A stretch of 64,000 nt of DNA. It comes from DATEDA01 sp963827595. Lineage in GTDB: Bacteria; Pseudomonadota; Gammaproteobacteria; Burkholderiales; SG8-39. The position numbers and the translations under genes were made by a program. This document shows, piece by piece, positions 34,653 to 44,048 of the stretch. Positions within the stretch are counted from its first letter, which is position 1. Every line of letters starts with the position of its first letter. The notes under the pieces are model-generated. The model was given only the letters and a program-made list of their open reading frames with translations, was not told the origin of the DNA and did not search any database. The DNA is taken from the NCBI GenBank assembly GCA_963827595.1, contig CAWHBT010000001.1, positions 310,001 through 374,000 of the forward strand. The letters run 5' to 3'.

Positions 34653-35579
34653 ATGCACCGGCGTCTCTTTCTGACGGGCGCGGTTGCGGCGAGCGCGTTG
34701 CCCCTCATGGGGCATTCGCCTTACCGTAAATGGACGCAGTACCGCGCCCGCCATACCGTGATCGTCACCGACCGGTCGGACGCGGAATCGTTTCCGCTCG
34801 GCGAGCGGCTGGCGGCCCAGCTGACGGCCCGGCGGCCGGAGCTGAGGGCCACGGCGGCGCGGTCCGAGAGCGCCGCCACGATGCTCAGCTTGCTCCGGAC
34901 CCGTCAGGTGGACATCGCGCTCCTGCGCGGGGAGGACGCCTACCAGGGGTCCCACGGCGCGGGTCCCTACGCCGCGCTGGGGACGCCGCTTCGCGCGCTC
35001 GCCGGCGTGGCCCCCGAGTACGTGCACGTGCTGGTCCCAGCCGGGTCCGCGATCCGGACGATGGCGGAGCTCAAAGGCCGCCGCGTCGGCGTCGCCGATG
35101 CCAGCGGGCGGGTTCGCATCAAAGTGCAGCGGCTCGCCGCAGCGGCGGGCCTCGATCCCGACGCGGACATTCGTTGGTCGTTGCTCCGGCAGAGCGACGT
35201 TGCCATGGCCCTCGACCGCGGCGAAGTCGACGTTTCCTGCCTCGAAAGCCCGCTCTTCGCAGCGGCGCGCGCCCTGCCGCAGCTCGCGGACGACCGGCGC
35301 CTGCGCGCCGTCTCCCAAGGAGATGCCGTACGCGCGCTGCTCGACCGCTATGGTCCCGTCTACTTTTTCGCGAGTCGGGCCGAGGACACCGATGTGGATC
35401 TCCAGACGGATGGCCCGGTCCTCGGCGAAGTCCGGTTGCTCGTGTGCCGTGAAGACTACTCCGCGGAGCGCGCGCGGGTCCTCGCCGAAGCGCTCGGAGG
35501 ATGGGACGGCCTCGCGCCCCGGAAGACACCGCTGCCGATCTCTCTTCACCCCGCGGTGACGGCGCTGACGGCAGACTGA
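34653..35579 (+). CDS. TAXI/phosphonate-type solute-binding protein
   Basis: A 308-residue binding protein with a short, possibly Tat-like N-terminus (MHRRLFLTGAVAASALPLMG). The TAXI-like features are DIALLRGEDAYQG, VLVPAGSAIRTMAELKGRRVGVADASGRVRIKVQRLAAAAGLD and the DVSCLESPLF patch. No TRAP permease is adjacent; the nearest fused one is at 22550. It lies between the formamidase gene and a HupE-like gene, all in the same direction, so it may supply ligand or sense a substrate of that pathway. Confidence 0.78.
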   Translation: MHRRLFLTGAVAASALPLMGHSPYRKWTQYRARHTVIVTDRSDAESFPLGERLAAQLTARRPELRATAARSESAATMLSLLRTRQVDIALLRGEDAYQGSHGAGPYAALGTPLRALAGVAPEYVHVLVPAGSAIRTMAELKGRRVGVADASGRVRIKVQRLAAAAGLDPDADIRWSLLRQSDVAMALDRGEVDVSCLESPLFAAARALPQLADDRRLRAVSQGDAVRALLDRYGPVYFFASRAEDTDVDLQTDGPVLGEVRLLVCREDYSAERARVLAEALGGWDGLAPRKTPLPISLHPAVTALTAD

Positions 35580-35593
35580 GACCGGCCGCCGCC

Positions 35594-36649
35594 GTGTCGA
35601 GGCCGTCCCGAGCACTGCTTGTCGCCGCCGGCCTGTTCCTGAGCCCAACGATCGGCGCTCACCCGCTGAACGTGGGGACCGCCGACATCGCCGTCTCCGG
35701 GCGACATATCGAGGTGCAGCTCAGCCTCAATCTGTTCGAACTCGACCTCCTGCTGTCCCTCGACCGCAACCTCGATGCCCGCGTCGAGCTCGGCGAAATC
35801 GAGGCCCGGCGTCCGGAACTGGTCGCCTATCTCACCAACAAGGTCGGCGTCTTCGTCGGCGAGGAGCGCGCGCCGGCGGAGGTGGGCGCCTTCCACGTCC
35901 GGCAGTCGGTGGACGGCAAACCCACCTTCGAAACGACGCTGCGCTTCGAGTGGCGCGAGCCGTTCGAGACGTTCACGATCCGCTGCGAGCCGCTGACCGA
36001 GCTGGGAGCCGACCATAAGACGATCGCGCGCATCGTCCGCGGCGACCGCAGCGAGCAGTTCGTGTTCCAGCAGGGCGTGGCCTACGAAGCGAAAGAGCGC
36101 ACGTTCGCCGAGTCCGCAGCCCAGTTCCTCGAGCTCGGGGTTCACCACATCTTCGTGGGGTACGATCACCTGGCGTTCTTGATCGCGCTCGTCCTGCCGC
36201 GCCAGCGCTGGCTCGACCTCGTCAAGATCGTGACGTCGTTCACCGTGGCGCACAGTGTGACGCTGTCGCTGGCGGCGCTGGATATCGTCCGCCTCCCGGA
36301 GACGCTCGTCGAGGCTGGCATCGCCTTCAGCGTAGCGTGGGTGGCGATGGAGAACCTCTGGGCGAAGACGTTCAAGCGCCGTTGGGTGGTGAGCTTCCTG
36401 TTCGGGTTCGTCCATGGCTTCGGCTTCGCCAGCGTGCTCAAGGAGCTGGATCTCGGACGCTCGGCACTGGTCGCATCGCTGATCTTCTTCAATGTGGGCG
36501 TGGAGGTCGGGCAGATCGTCATCATCTCGCTCCTCCTCCCACTCCTCTGGCTGCTCGGCCGGACTCCGGCCCATGCGGCGAGCGTCAAGCTGGCGTCGCT
36601 CGCCATCTTCGCCGCGGGCACGTTCTGGTTCTTCGAGCGGGTGTTCTAG
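35594..36649 (+). CDS. HupE/UreJ_2-family membrane protein
   Basis: A 351-residue protein. An N-terminal signal (ending AHP) leads to an extracytoplasmic beta domain of about 150 residues, then 6-7 membrane helices with the family hallmarks LGVHHIFVGYDHLAFLIALVL, TSFTVAHSVTLSLAAL and LFGFVHGFGFASVL. His residues in these helices suggest metal (Ni/Co/Zn) handling; members are often called HupE/UreJ_2. GTG 35594 gives the signal peptide. The next gene begins 6 nt downstream. Confidence 0.9.
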   Translation: MSRPSRALLVAAGLFLSPTIGAHPLNVGTADIAVSGRHIEVQLSLNLFELDLLLSLDRNLDARVELGEIEARRPELVAYLTNKVGVFVGEERAPAEVGAFHVRQSVDGKPTFETTLRFEWREPFETFTIRCEPLTELGADHKTIARIVRGDRSEQFVFQQGVAYEAKERTFAESAAQFLELGVHHIFVGYDHLAFLIALVLPRQRWLDLVKIVTSFTVAHSVTLSLAALDIVRLPETLVEAGIAFSVAWVAMENLWAKTFKRRWVVSFLFGFVHGFGFASVLKELDLGRSALVASLIFFNVGVEVGQIVIISLLLPLLWLLGRTPAHAASVKLASLAIFAAGTFWFFERVF

Positions 36650-36655
36650 CGGACG

Positions 36656-37409
36656 ATGCGGCTGGCGATGCGATCCCACGCCTTCGCCCTCGCCGCGCTC
36701 GCGGCCGTGACCCTCATCGGAGACCGGGCGCGCCCGCGCGCACGTCGTCCTCGACGGCGAGATCGCCCGGCCCATCCTCGTCGACATCACGCGCGACCTG
36801 AGGGACGCCCGAGAAGGCGCAAGCGAGGCCGCGAAGCTCGAGGCGCTGTTCTTGGTGGGGCAGCGGATGGATCAGCTCGTCGAGCTCATGAACCTCGACC
36901 TTCTCGCGCACGGCCGCAGTCTGTTCGGGGAGCTCCTGATCCGACGCCTCGCCGACTATGGGATCCGGGTGGTCTTCATCGAGCGGAACGCCCGGTACGC
37001 CGCCGATCTCGCGCCATTTGAAGAGTACTTGAGGCGGTCGCCGTCGGGCCCGCGGGCGGCCGACGCGAAATTCCGCGTGATCGCCGAGCTGTTCCAGCGT
37101 TCGGCCGGCCGCCGCGCGGACGAGATCCCCGACGGTGGTCTGGAGGAGCTGCGCGACGCCGTCGCGCGAAAGGAGGCATTCCTCCGGGACCATCCCGGCG
37201 ACGGCCGGACCGGAGACGTCCGGTTCTTCCTCGCCATGGACTACTACCGGCTCTTCCGGAACAGCACCGGGACGACGGCGAAGAAATACGAGCAGCTTGC
37301 GCGCCGCGCGCTCCAGCAGGTCGTGCAGGAGCGCCCGGGGACCGCGGAAGCACGGTCCGCCGAGATCGCACTCGAGGCATTTGCTGGCGAGCGCAGGCCT
37401 TCGCCATAG
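36656..37409 (+). pseudogene. Secreted alpha-helical (TPR-like) protein, frameshifted after the signal peptide
   Basis: MRLAMRSHAFALAALAAVTLIG at 36656 forms a signal peptide in one frame. From about 36725-36745 the plausible mature protein (AHVVLDGEIARPILVDITRDLRDAR, then MDQLVELMNLDLLAHGRSLF and a long helical region) continues in the +1 frame to 37409. One extra base near there would explain it. The mature part holds helical, TPR-like segments such as YYRLFRNSTGTTAKKYEQLARRALQQVVQERP. It follows the HupE-like gene by 6 nt and is presumably cotranscribed. Function unknown. Confidence 0.7.
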
Positions 37410-37505
37410 CTCCGAGGTAGGGATGCCCTCGGACGCGCTACCGCGGCACAATAGTGTCGTGGCGGTGGTGACGCGCCGGCGCAAACTGACCAGGAGGGGA
37501 CAGCC

Positions 37506-38458
37506 ATGAGAAGGCACTTGATCGCACTGTTGCTCGCGCTGCTGGCCCCCGGGCTCGCGGCCGCGCAGACCTATCCGACCAAGACCGTCCGCCTGATCTC
37601 GGGTGTCACGCCGGGAAGCGTGACCGACACGATGGCGCGCATCCTCGCCGAGAAGCTGCCGGCGACGCTCGGCCAGCCGGTGATCGTCGAGAACCGCCTC
37701 GGAGCGGGCGGGATCGTCGGCGCGGCGTCCGTCGCAAGGGCCGAGCCGGACGGCCACCAGGTCATGCATCTACGCCTCGGCGTTCACGGTCTCGACGCTG
37801 CTCAACCCCGGGCTCGATCCGAAGGAGCTGACGCCGGTGGCGACGATCGCCACGATGCCGACGGTGATCGTGGTCTCGCCGGAGAAAGGCTACAAGACCC
37901 TGGCCGACCTAGTCGCCGCGGGCAAGGCGAAGCCGGGGTCGCTGGTCGCCTCGACGGCCGGCATCGGGAGCGCCACGCACATGCACCTCGAGCGCTTCCG
38001 GTTCGCCGCCGGGATCGAGGTGCTCAACGTGCACATGAAGGGCGCGCCCGAGGCGCTCACCGAGGTCCTCACCGGGCGGGCCGACTTCTACTTCGCGCCG
38101 GTGTTCGCGGTGCGCGGCCACGTCCGGGACGGGAAGCTCCTCGCGCTCGCCAATGCCTCGCCCAAGCGCAGCGCGCTGATGCCGGATCTGCCGACGACGG
38201 TGGAGCTCGGCTACCCGAGGTCGGACTACAACTTCTGGGTGGGCGCGCTCGTCTCGTCGAAGACGCCGCGTCCCATTGTCGAGCGCCTGAACCGGGAGTT
38301 CGACGCCGCCGTGCAATCGCCCGAGGTGCGCGAACGCCTGGTCAAGCTGGGCGCGGACCCGCTCAGCGCTGTCGCTGCCGGAGTTCGAGGCGATGATCCA
38401 GCAGGAGCTGGTCGAGAACGCGCAGCTCATCAAGGCGGCGGGGATCAAGGCGAACTGA
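37506..38458 (+). pseudogene. Tripartite tricarboxylate transporter receptor (Bug/TctC family), two frameshifts
   Basis: Signal peptide MRRHLIALLLALLAPGLAAAQ, then TYPTKTVRLISGVTPGSVTDTMAR and QPVIVENRLGAGG, the TctC hallmarks. Near 37764-37768 one extra base breaks the frame; correcting it gives GHQVMIYASAFTVSTLLNPGLDPKELTPVATIAT. A second extra base near 38370 must be removed to reach the normal end, LPEFEAMIQQELVENAQLIKAAGIKAN, stopping at 38458. All lobes of the periplasmic receptor are otherwise present. CAGGAGGGGACAGCC precedes the ATG. The decay or error is the same in kind as in the TTT genes at 20802 and 39664. Confidence 0.85.
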
Positions 38459-38488
38459 CGCGGGGCGTCGTCCCGGCCCGGCGCGGAC

Positions 38489-39652
38489 TCACTTCCAGAG
38501 CTGCTTCGTCGCGATCCGCGCGCCTTCCACGAGGGCGTCGAACTTCGCCCAGACCACGCTCTCGTGGATCTCCTCCGACCCGGCGAACGTGCCGAACCCG
38601 CAGTCGGCGCCAGCGATGACGCGCTCGCGGCCGACGATCTTCGCGAACCGCACGATTCGGTCGGCGACGAGCTCCGGATGCTCGACCAGCACGCTCGAGT
38701 GCGTGATCGTGCCCGGGATGAGCACCGTGTCCTGGGGCAGCTTGACTGCCTCCCAGACGCGCCACTCGTGCTCGTGGCGCGGATTCGCCGCCTCGAACGA
38801 GATCGCGCCGGCGCGGACCTTCAGCATGAGATCGACGAAGTGCTTCAGCTCGAGGTCGTGGACGCGCGGGCCGATGTTGATGCCGTAGCAGGTGTGCCAG
38901 CGGATCCGGTCGCGCGGCAGGTCGCGCAGCGCGTGGTTGAGCGCCTCGATCCGGACCTCGGCCCACTGGCGGACCTGCTCGACGCTGAGGTCCGACCGGA
39001 TCACGTAGCAGGTCGTGACGTGGGGGTCGTCGATCTGGACGATGAGCCCGGCGTCGATGATCGCCTTGTACTCCTCGCGCATGGCGTCGGCGATGGCGAA
39101 CAGGAACTCCTCCTGGGTCTTGTAGTACCGGTTGCGCTGCCAGTCCTCGACGCTCGTCGGCGAGATCGCCGGCATGAAGGCGTCCGCGACCCTGCCGCTT
39201 CCGAGCGCGGCCTTCAGGTTCGCGATATCGGCCTGCACCTGCGCCTGACCCTTGTAGGAGATCGGGCCGGTGCAAACCATGTGGCCGGCGGTCGCCGCCG
39301 GGCTGGGGAGGACGCGCCCGAACCATTCGTAGAACTCGGGGAAAGCCTTCACTTCGCGCGAATTCTTCCACGGGCTCCCCACCGCCTCATCGAGCGGCTC
39401 GAACCCGGCGAGCCGCTCGTTGGCGTAGTGGATGAAGCCCGGCTTGCCCATCTCGCCGTCGTCGACGATGTCCACACCGAGCTCCAGTTGCTTGCGCACG
39501 ACATCGGTCACCGCGGAGCGCACCCGGGCGGCGAACGCCTGCGCGTCCTGGGGTTGGCCACGCTCCCGCGCGCGGAGCATCGCCAGCAGATCGGCGGGGC
39601 GCGGAAGGCTCCCGACGTGCGTGGTCAGAATGCGATCGGTGCTGCGCATCAT
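38489..39652 (-). CDS. Cobalamin-independent methionine synthase-like protein (MetE C-terminal domain family)
   Basis: A 387-residue TIM-barrel protein of the MetE C-terminal type. It starts RILTTHVGSLPRP, which is the family opening. The zinc-site residues of MetE are recognisable: H-x-C in RWHTCYGIN, Glu in SFEAANPRHEHEW and Cys in AGADCGFGTF. Stand-alone short MetE-like proteins (about 380 residues) probably transfer methyl or related groups from simple donors and are common beside TTT transporters in soil Betaproteobacteria. ATG 39652 follows TGAGGAGCG. It starts 11 nt after the TTT receptor stop, so the two form an operon. Confidence 0.85.
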   Translation of the reverse strand: MMRSTDRILTTHVGSLPRPADLLAMLRARERGQPQDAQAFAARVRSAVTDVVRKQLELGVDIVDDGEMGKPGFIHYANERLAGFEPLDEAVGSPWKNSREVKAFPEFYEWFGRVLPSPAATAGHMVCTGPISYKGQAQVQADIANLKAALGSGRVADAFMPAISPTSVEDWQRNRYYKTQEEFLFAIADAMREEYKAIIDAGLIVQIDDPHVTTCYVIRSDLSVEQVRQWAEVRIEALNHALRDLPRDRIRWHTCYGINIGPRVHDLELKHFVDLMLKVRAGAISFEAANPRHEHEWRVWEAVKLPQDTVLIPGTITHSSVLVEHPELVADRIVRFAKIVGRERVIAGADCGFGTFAGSEEIHESVVWAKFDALVEGARIATKQLWK

Positions 39653-39663
39653 CGTCGCGCTCC

Positions 39664-40645
39664 TCAGTCGACCTTGAGCCCGAGCTGCCGGATCAGCGGC
39701 ACCCAGAGCGCCTGGTCCGACCGGATGATCTGGGCCATCTGCTCCGAGGTGCTCGGCGTGACCTCCATGCCGACTTCGCCGAGGCGCTTGCTCACCTCGG
39801 GCGACTGCATCGTCTTCATCAGCTCGGCGCTCAGTCGCGCGACGATCTCCGGGGGCGTGCCCGCCGGGACCGCGATGCCCTGCCAGGCGAAGACCTCGAA
39901 GTCCGGGAAGCCCGACTCCTCGAACGTCGGGACCTCGGGGAGCGGCGGCAGGCGCTTCTTCGAGGCGACCGCGAGCGCGCGCATCTTGCCCCCGGCGAGG
40001 TGCCCGCGCGCCACGGACAGGTCGAGAAAGCCCATCGGGACCCGCCCGCTCACCACTTCCTGCGCGACCGCCGCCGTGCCCTTGAACGGGATGTTCACGA
40101 TGTCGACGCCGGCGCGCTGCTTGAGCAGCTCCATAGCGAGGTGGTGGGAGGTCCCGCTCCCGTTCGACGCGTTGTTCAGCTCGCCGGGCTGCGCCTTGGC
40201 CGTGGCGACGAGCTCCTGCAGCGTCTGCGGCGCGAACGACGGATTGGTCACTAGCATCATGTAGGCGCGCATGATCATGCCGACCGGCACGAAATCCCGG
40301 TTCGGGTCGTAGGGCAGCTTCTTGTACAGCGCGGTGTGGAACACGAACGTGCCGTTGTCGGCCATGAACAGGGTGTAGCCGTCGGGGGCCGACTTGGCCG
40401 CCGCTTCGGCGCCGACAATCGCCGCCGCGCCCGGGCCGATTCTCGATCACGACCGGCTGCCCCAGGTTGGCCGAGAGCGTCTGCGCGACGGTCCGCGCGA
40501 TGAAGTCCGTCCCGCCACCCGGCGGGTAGCCGAGGATCCAGCGGACCGGCTTGGACGGATAGGTCTGCGCGTCGGCGACCGGTGCGAGCAGCGCGGTCCC
40601 GAGCAGGAGGAGCAGCAGGTGGAGTCCGTGCAGCGGTCTTCTCAT
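39664..40645 (-). pseudogene. Tripartite tricarboxylate transporter receptor (Bug/TctC family), single frameshift
   Basis: Signal peptide MRRPLHGLHLLLLLLGTALLAPVADAQ, then TYPSKPVRWILGYPPGGGTDFIAR and QPVVIENRPG. At about 40430-40435 an extra base in the CCCGGG run shifts the frame. Removing one gives NRPGAAAIVGAEAAAKSAPDGYT, and the remainder (MADNGTFVFHTALYK to QLGLKVD) reads normally to the stop at 39664. Restored length is about 326 residues. GGAGGAGGGC precedes the ATG. The MetE-like gene follows directly. Confidence 0.87.
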
Positions 40646-40806
40646 GCGCCCTCCTCCAAGCACGGTCTTCGCACCCCGGAGACCGCGCCGATTCTAGCCC
40701 CGCGGGGTGTAGGAGGTCTCCCGCGGTGGGATCACCGGTCCGGTCGATCGGCGCCGACGCCAGTCCGGTACTATCTCCTCCCTTCGTACCTCAGGCGAGC
40801 TGACAC

Positions 40807-41736
40807 GTGAGAATTGCGGTGATGGGCGCGGGCGGCGTCGGCTCCTACATGGGGGCGTTGCTCGCTCGAGCCGGGGCGGAAGTGACGTTGATCTGCCGCG
40901 GCGCGCACCTCGCGGCGATCCGGACCGAGGGGCTCCGCGTCAGCACCCCCGACGGTCAGATCGCGGCCACCGGCATCGCCGCCACGGACGACCCCGCCGC
41001 CGTCGGGCCGGTCGACGTCGTCTTGCAGTCGGTCAAGCTGTACGACCTCGCGGCGGCGTCGCAGCAGCTGCGGCCCATGATCGGACCGGAGACCACCCTG
41101 GTGCCGGTCCAGAACGGGGTCACCGCCCCCGAGGAGATCGGCGCCATCGTCGGTCCGACGCACGTCGTCGGCGGGGTCGTCTTCATCAACTCGACGGTCG
41201 TTGCCCCCGGCGTCGTCCACTGCAAGAGCGAGATCAACTCGCTCATCTTCGGCGAGCTCGATGGCCGCGCGTCCCAGCGCGTGGCGGCGTTCCGGGAGGT
41301 CTGCGTCAGCGCCGGCATCGACGCCCGCGTCTCCGACAGCGTGCAGACCGACCAATGGCGGAAGTTCGTTCCGGTGGCGGGGCTGAGCGCGATCGCCTGC
41401 CTCTCGCGTCAGCCGATCGGCCCGATCCGCGAGGACCGGAAGCTGCGCGCCCTGTACCGGCAGGCGATGACCGAGGTCGTCGCGCTAGCGACCGCGAAGG
41501 GCGTCGTTCTGGAGTCCGGCATCGTCGACCACATGCTCAAGCTCGCGGAACGCTACCAGCCCGACGCGAAGGTCTCCATGCTCGAGGATCTCGAAGCCGG
41601 GAAGCCGCTCGAGCTCGACTGGCTGAGCGGGTACGTGAGCCGCGAGGCCCGCCAGCTCGGCGTGGCGACGCCGTTCCACGACGTCGCGTACGCCTGCCTG
41701 AAGCCGCTGGCCGCCGGCCGGCGCGATGCCGCCTAG
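40807..41736 (+). CDS. 2-dehydropantoate 2-reductase family protein (PanE/ApbA-like)
   Basis: A 309-residue NADPH-dependent reductase. The N-terminal dinucleotide-binding GAGGVGSYMG lies at residues 7-16. VPVQNGV carries the substrate Asn, QWRKFVPVAG the catalytic Lys and SMLEDLEAGKPLELDWLSG the Glu of the C-terminal helical domain, all conserved. Because the gene lies between two TTT/MetE-like units, it may reduce a substrate in a catabolic route rather than make pantoate. GTG 40807 is the only start that keeps the Rossmann strand. Its stop overlaps the stop of the convergent MetE-like gene by 4 nt. Confidence 0.88.
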   Translation: MRIAVMGAGGVGSYMGALLARAGAEVTLICRGAHLAAIRTEGLRVSTPDGQIAATGIAATDDPAAVGPVDVVLQSVKLYDLAAASQQLRPMIGPETTLVPVQNGVTAPEEIGAIVGPTHVVGGVVFINSTVVAPGVVHCKSEINSLIFGELDGRASQRVAAFREVCVSAGIDARVSDSVQTDQWRKFVPVAGLSAIACLSRQPIGPIREDRKLRALYRQAMTEVVALATAKGVVLESGIVDHMLKLAERYQPDAKVSMLEDLEAGKPLELDWLSGYVSREARQLGVATPFHDVAYACLKPLAAGRRDAA

Positions 41737-42899
41737 GCCCAGAGCGCCTTCGTCGCCAGCCGCGCGCCTTCGGCCAGCGCCTCCAGCTTGGCCCACATGA
41801 TCGACGGGTGCACCCGCCGGTAGAAGGGTCCCTGCGCAAAGCCGCAGTCGGTGCCCGCGATCACGTTCTCGCGGCCGACCAGCCGGGCGAGCCGGACGAT
41901 CCGCTCGGCCACGAGCTCGGGGTGCTCGACGATGTTGGTGGCGTGGCTGATGACGCCGGGGACGAGCACCGTGTCCGGCGGAAGCTTGACGCTCTCCCAG
42001 ACGCGCCACTCGTGTTCGTGGCGAGGATTCGCGCCCTCGATCACCAGCGCGCCGACCCGCGCCTTGAGCACGAGGTCGACGATGTCCTTCAGCGGCACGT
42101 CGGTCGTGTGGGGACCGGGCCAGCTTCCCCAGCACACGTGATAGCGCACCCGGTCCCGCGGGATGCCCTCGAGCGCGTGGTTCATCACCTCGACGTGCCG
42201 CGCGAGCCAGCTCCGGTAGTCGCCGAAGCTCGCCGGCGGCACCATCCGGTCGTAGGTGACCGCCGCCCGCGCGTCGTCGAGCTGCACCACGAAGCCGGCG
42301 TCGACGATCGTGCGGTACTCCGTTCGCATCGCTTCCGCGATCGCCTCCAGGCACGCCTCGTCGCTCGGGTAGTACTCGTTCTTCCGGTCCGGGATGACGC
42401 TCGACGGCGCCGCCACGGGCAGGAACGCCTCCTCGACCCGGACGCCCTTCAGCGCCGCCTTGAAGTTGTCGATGTCCCGCTGGAGCGCCGCGTGCCCGGT
42501 GTAGGCGATCGGCCCGACGCAGACCGATTCGGTCGCGGTCGCAAAGCCCTCCTTGGCGTCGAGCTCGGCGTAGAACTCCGCGAACCGCGTCCGGTCGGCC
42601 CCCCGTGCAAACGGATTCGCGTCCGCCGCCACCGGCCGTCGCTCGAAGCCGCTCATGCGCTCGAGCAGGTACTGCGACCAGCTGATCGACTTGCCGAACT
42701 CCCCGTCGCTCGGGACGTCGACGCCCGCCTCGGCCTGCCGCCTGACGATCCCGGCGACAGTGTCCTGGAGGCACCGGGCATAGGCGCCCTCGTCGACCGG
42801 GCGCCGGTCGCGCTTCGCGCTCAGGAACCCGAGGAGCTCCGGGGGGCGGATCAGGCTGCCGACGTGGGTCGTGAGAATCCGGTCAGTGCTGCGCCTCAC
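41733..42899 (-). CDS. Cobalamin-independent methionine synthase-like protein (MetE C-terminal domain family), second copy
   Basis: A 388-residue paralog of the gene at 38489, with the same opening (RILTTHVGSL), zinc-type H-x-C in RYHVCWGSW, Glu in VIEGANPRHEHEW and Cys in AGTDCGFAQ. The C-terminal half is clearly similar to the first copy while the N-terminal half differs more. GTG 42899 starts 6 nt after the TTT receptor stop, and the receptor-then-MetE-like order repeats that at 38489-40645, so the whole two-gene unit is probably duplicated. Confidence 0.85.
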   Translation of the reverse strand: MRRSTDRILTTHVGSLIRPPELLGFLSAKRDRRPVDEGAYARCLQDTVAGIVRRQAEAGVDVPSDGEFGKSISWSQYLLERMSGFERRPVAADANPFARGADRTRFAEFYAELDAKEGFATATESVCVGPIAYTGHAALQRDIDNFKAALKGVRVEEAFLPVAAPSSVIPDRKNEYYPSDEACLEAIAEAMRTEYRTIVDAGFVVQLDDARAAVTYDRMVPPASFGDYRSWLARHVEVMNHALEGIPRDRVRYHVCWGSWPGPHTTDVPLKDIVDLVLKARVGALVIEGANPRHEHEWRVWESVKLPPDTVLVPGVISHATNIVEHPELVAERIVRLARLVGRENVIAGTDCGFAQGPFYRRVHPSIMWAKLEALAEGARLATKALWA

Positions 42900-42905
42900 C
42901 GCCGG

Positions 42906-43889
42906 TCAATCCGGCTTGATGTTGTTGTCGCGCACGACCTTGCCCCACCGCGCCATCTCGTCCGTGAGCCACTTCTGCTGCGCCGCCGGCGAGCTGACGA
43001 TGAGGTCCATCCCGAGCTGCTCGGTGAGCGTCTTGCGGACATCCGGCTGGTTGAAGGCCTTGACGAGCTCGCCGTGGAACTTGTCCATGATCGGCGCGGG
43101 CGTGCCGGCCGGCGCGAAGATGCCCCACCAGGCGAGCGCGGAGAAGCCCTTGAACCCCTGCTCCGCGAGCGCGGGCACGTCCGGCAGAGCGTGCGAGCGC
43201 TTGTCGCCGGTGACCGCGACCGCGCGCAGCTTCCCGCCCTTCACGTGCGGCGTGAGCACCGCCACCGAACCGATCGCCAGATCGATCTGACCGCCGAGCG
43301 CGTCCTGGGTCATCGGCCCGCCGCCCTTGTAGGGCACGTGGACGAGCTTGATGCCGGCCGCCTGCTGCACCAGGATCATCGTCAGGTGCCCGAGGCTGCC
43401 GTTGCCGATCGTGCCGTAGGTCACCGTGTCCGGCTTCGCCTTCGCCGCCGCGACCACGTCGCCGAAGGTCTTGTACGGCTTGGAGGCATTGGTTGCGATC
43501 GCCATCGGCGCCGTGCCGACCAGCATCACCGGCGCCAGGTCCTTCAGCGTGTCGTACGGCAGGTTGGGGATCAGCGACGGGTTGACCGCGTGAGTGTCGA
43601 AGACGAACAGGAACGTGTAGCCGTCGGGCGGCGCCTTGGCGACGAAGGCCGCGCCGATCGAGCCGGCGGCGCCGGGCTTGTTCTCGACGATGAACTGCTG
43701 GCCCAGCGACTCGGTCAGCTTGACGCCGACCATCCGCGCGAGCGGATCCACCGAGCCGCCCGGCGGGAACGGGACGACGAACCTGACCGGCTTGGTCGGC
43801 CAGGTCTGCGCGGCGACGGGAAAAGCAGCGAGCAGGCCGAGCGCGAACATCGACACGACCGCGGCGTGCGTTGCGAGAAAACGCCTCAT
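42906..43889 (-). CDS. Tripartite tricarboxylate transporter receptor (Bug/TctC family)
   Basis: A 327-residue intact Bug receptor, the only one of four in the window without a frameshift. Signal peptide ends FPVAAQ. TWPTKPVRFVVPFPPGGSVDPLARM and QFIVENKPGAAGSIGAAFVAKAPPDGYT are the ligand-cradle blocks, and YGTIGNGSLGHLTMILVQQAAGIKLVHVPYKGGGP follows. No TctA/TctB membrane genes are in the window, so it is an orphan receptor, as most Bug proteins are. CTGGAGGAGTC precedes ATG 43889. Confidence 0.94.
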   Translation of the reverse strand: MRRFLATHAAVVSMFALGLLAAFPVAAQTWPTKPVRFVVPFPPGGSVDPLARMVGVKLTESLGQQFIVENKPGAAGSIGAAFVAKAPPDGYTFLFVFDTHAVNPSLIPNLPYDTLKDLAPVMLVGTAPMAIATNASKPYKTFGDVVAAAKAKPDTVTYGTIGNGSLGHLTMILVQQAAGIKLVHVPYKGGGPMTQDALGGQIDLAIGSVAVLTPHVKGGKLRAVAVTGDKRSHALPDVPALAEQGFKGFSALAWWGIFAPAGTPAPIMDKFHGELVKAFNQPDVRKTLTEQLGMDLIVSSPAAQQKWLTDEMARWGKVVRDNNIKPD

Positions 43890-44048
43890 GACTCCTCCAG
43901 CCAGAACGGGTGGGGAAGCCTACCACCGGCGGGGTCACCCGTGAGGAGCGTGGCTCATTGACCGGAGTACCATCCGCTGCAGCGGACCGCATCGAAGCGG
44001 GCTTTCGCCGATTTCTTCGCGGCCGCTGTTCGGAAGCCTTAGCCATCA

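Noticed and set aside
41355..43961. 868-codon frame on the plus strand opposite the MetE-like and TTT genes
   Set aside because: Composition is Arg/Asp/Val-rich without motifs; the minus-strand genes have conserved active-site residues.
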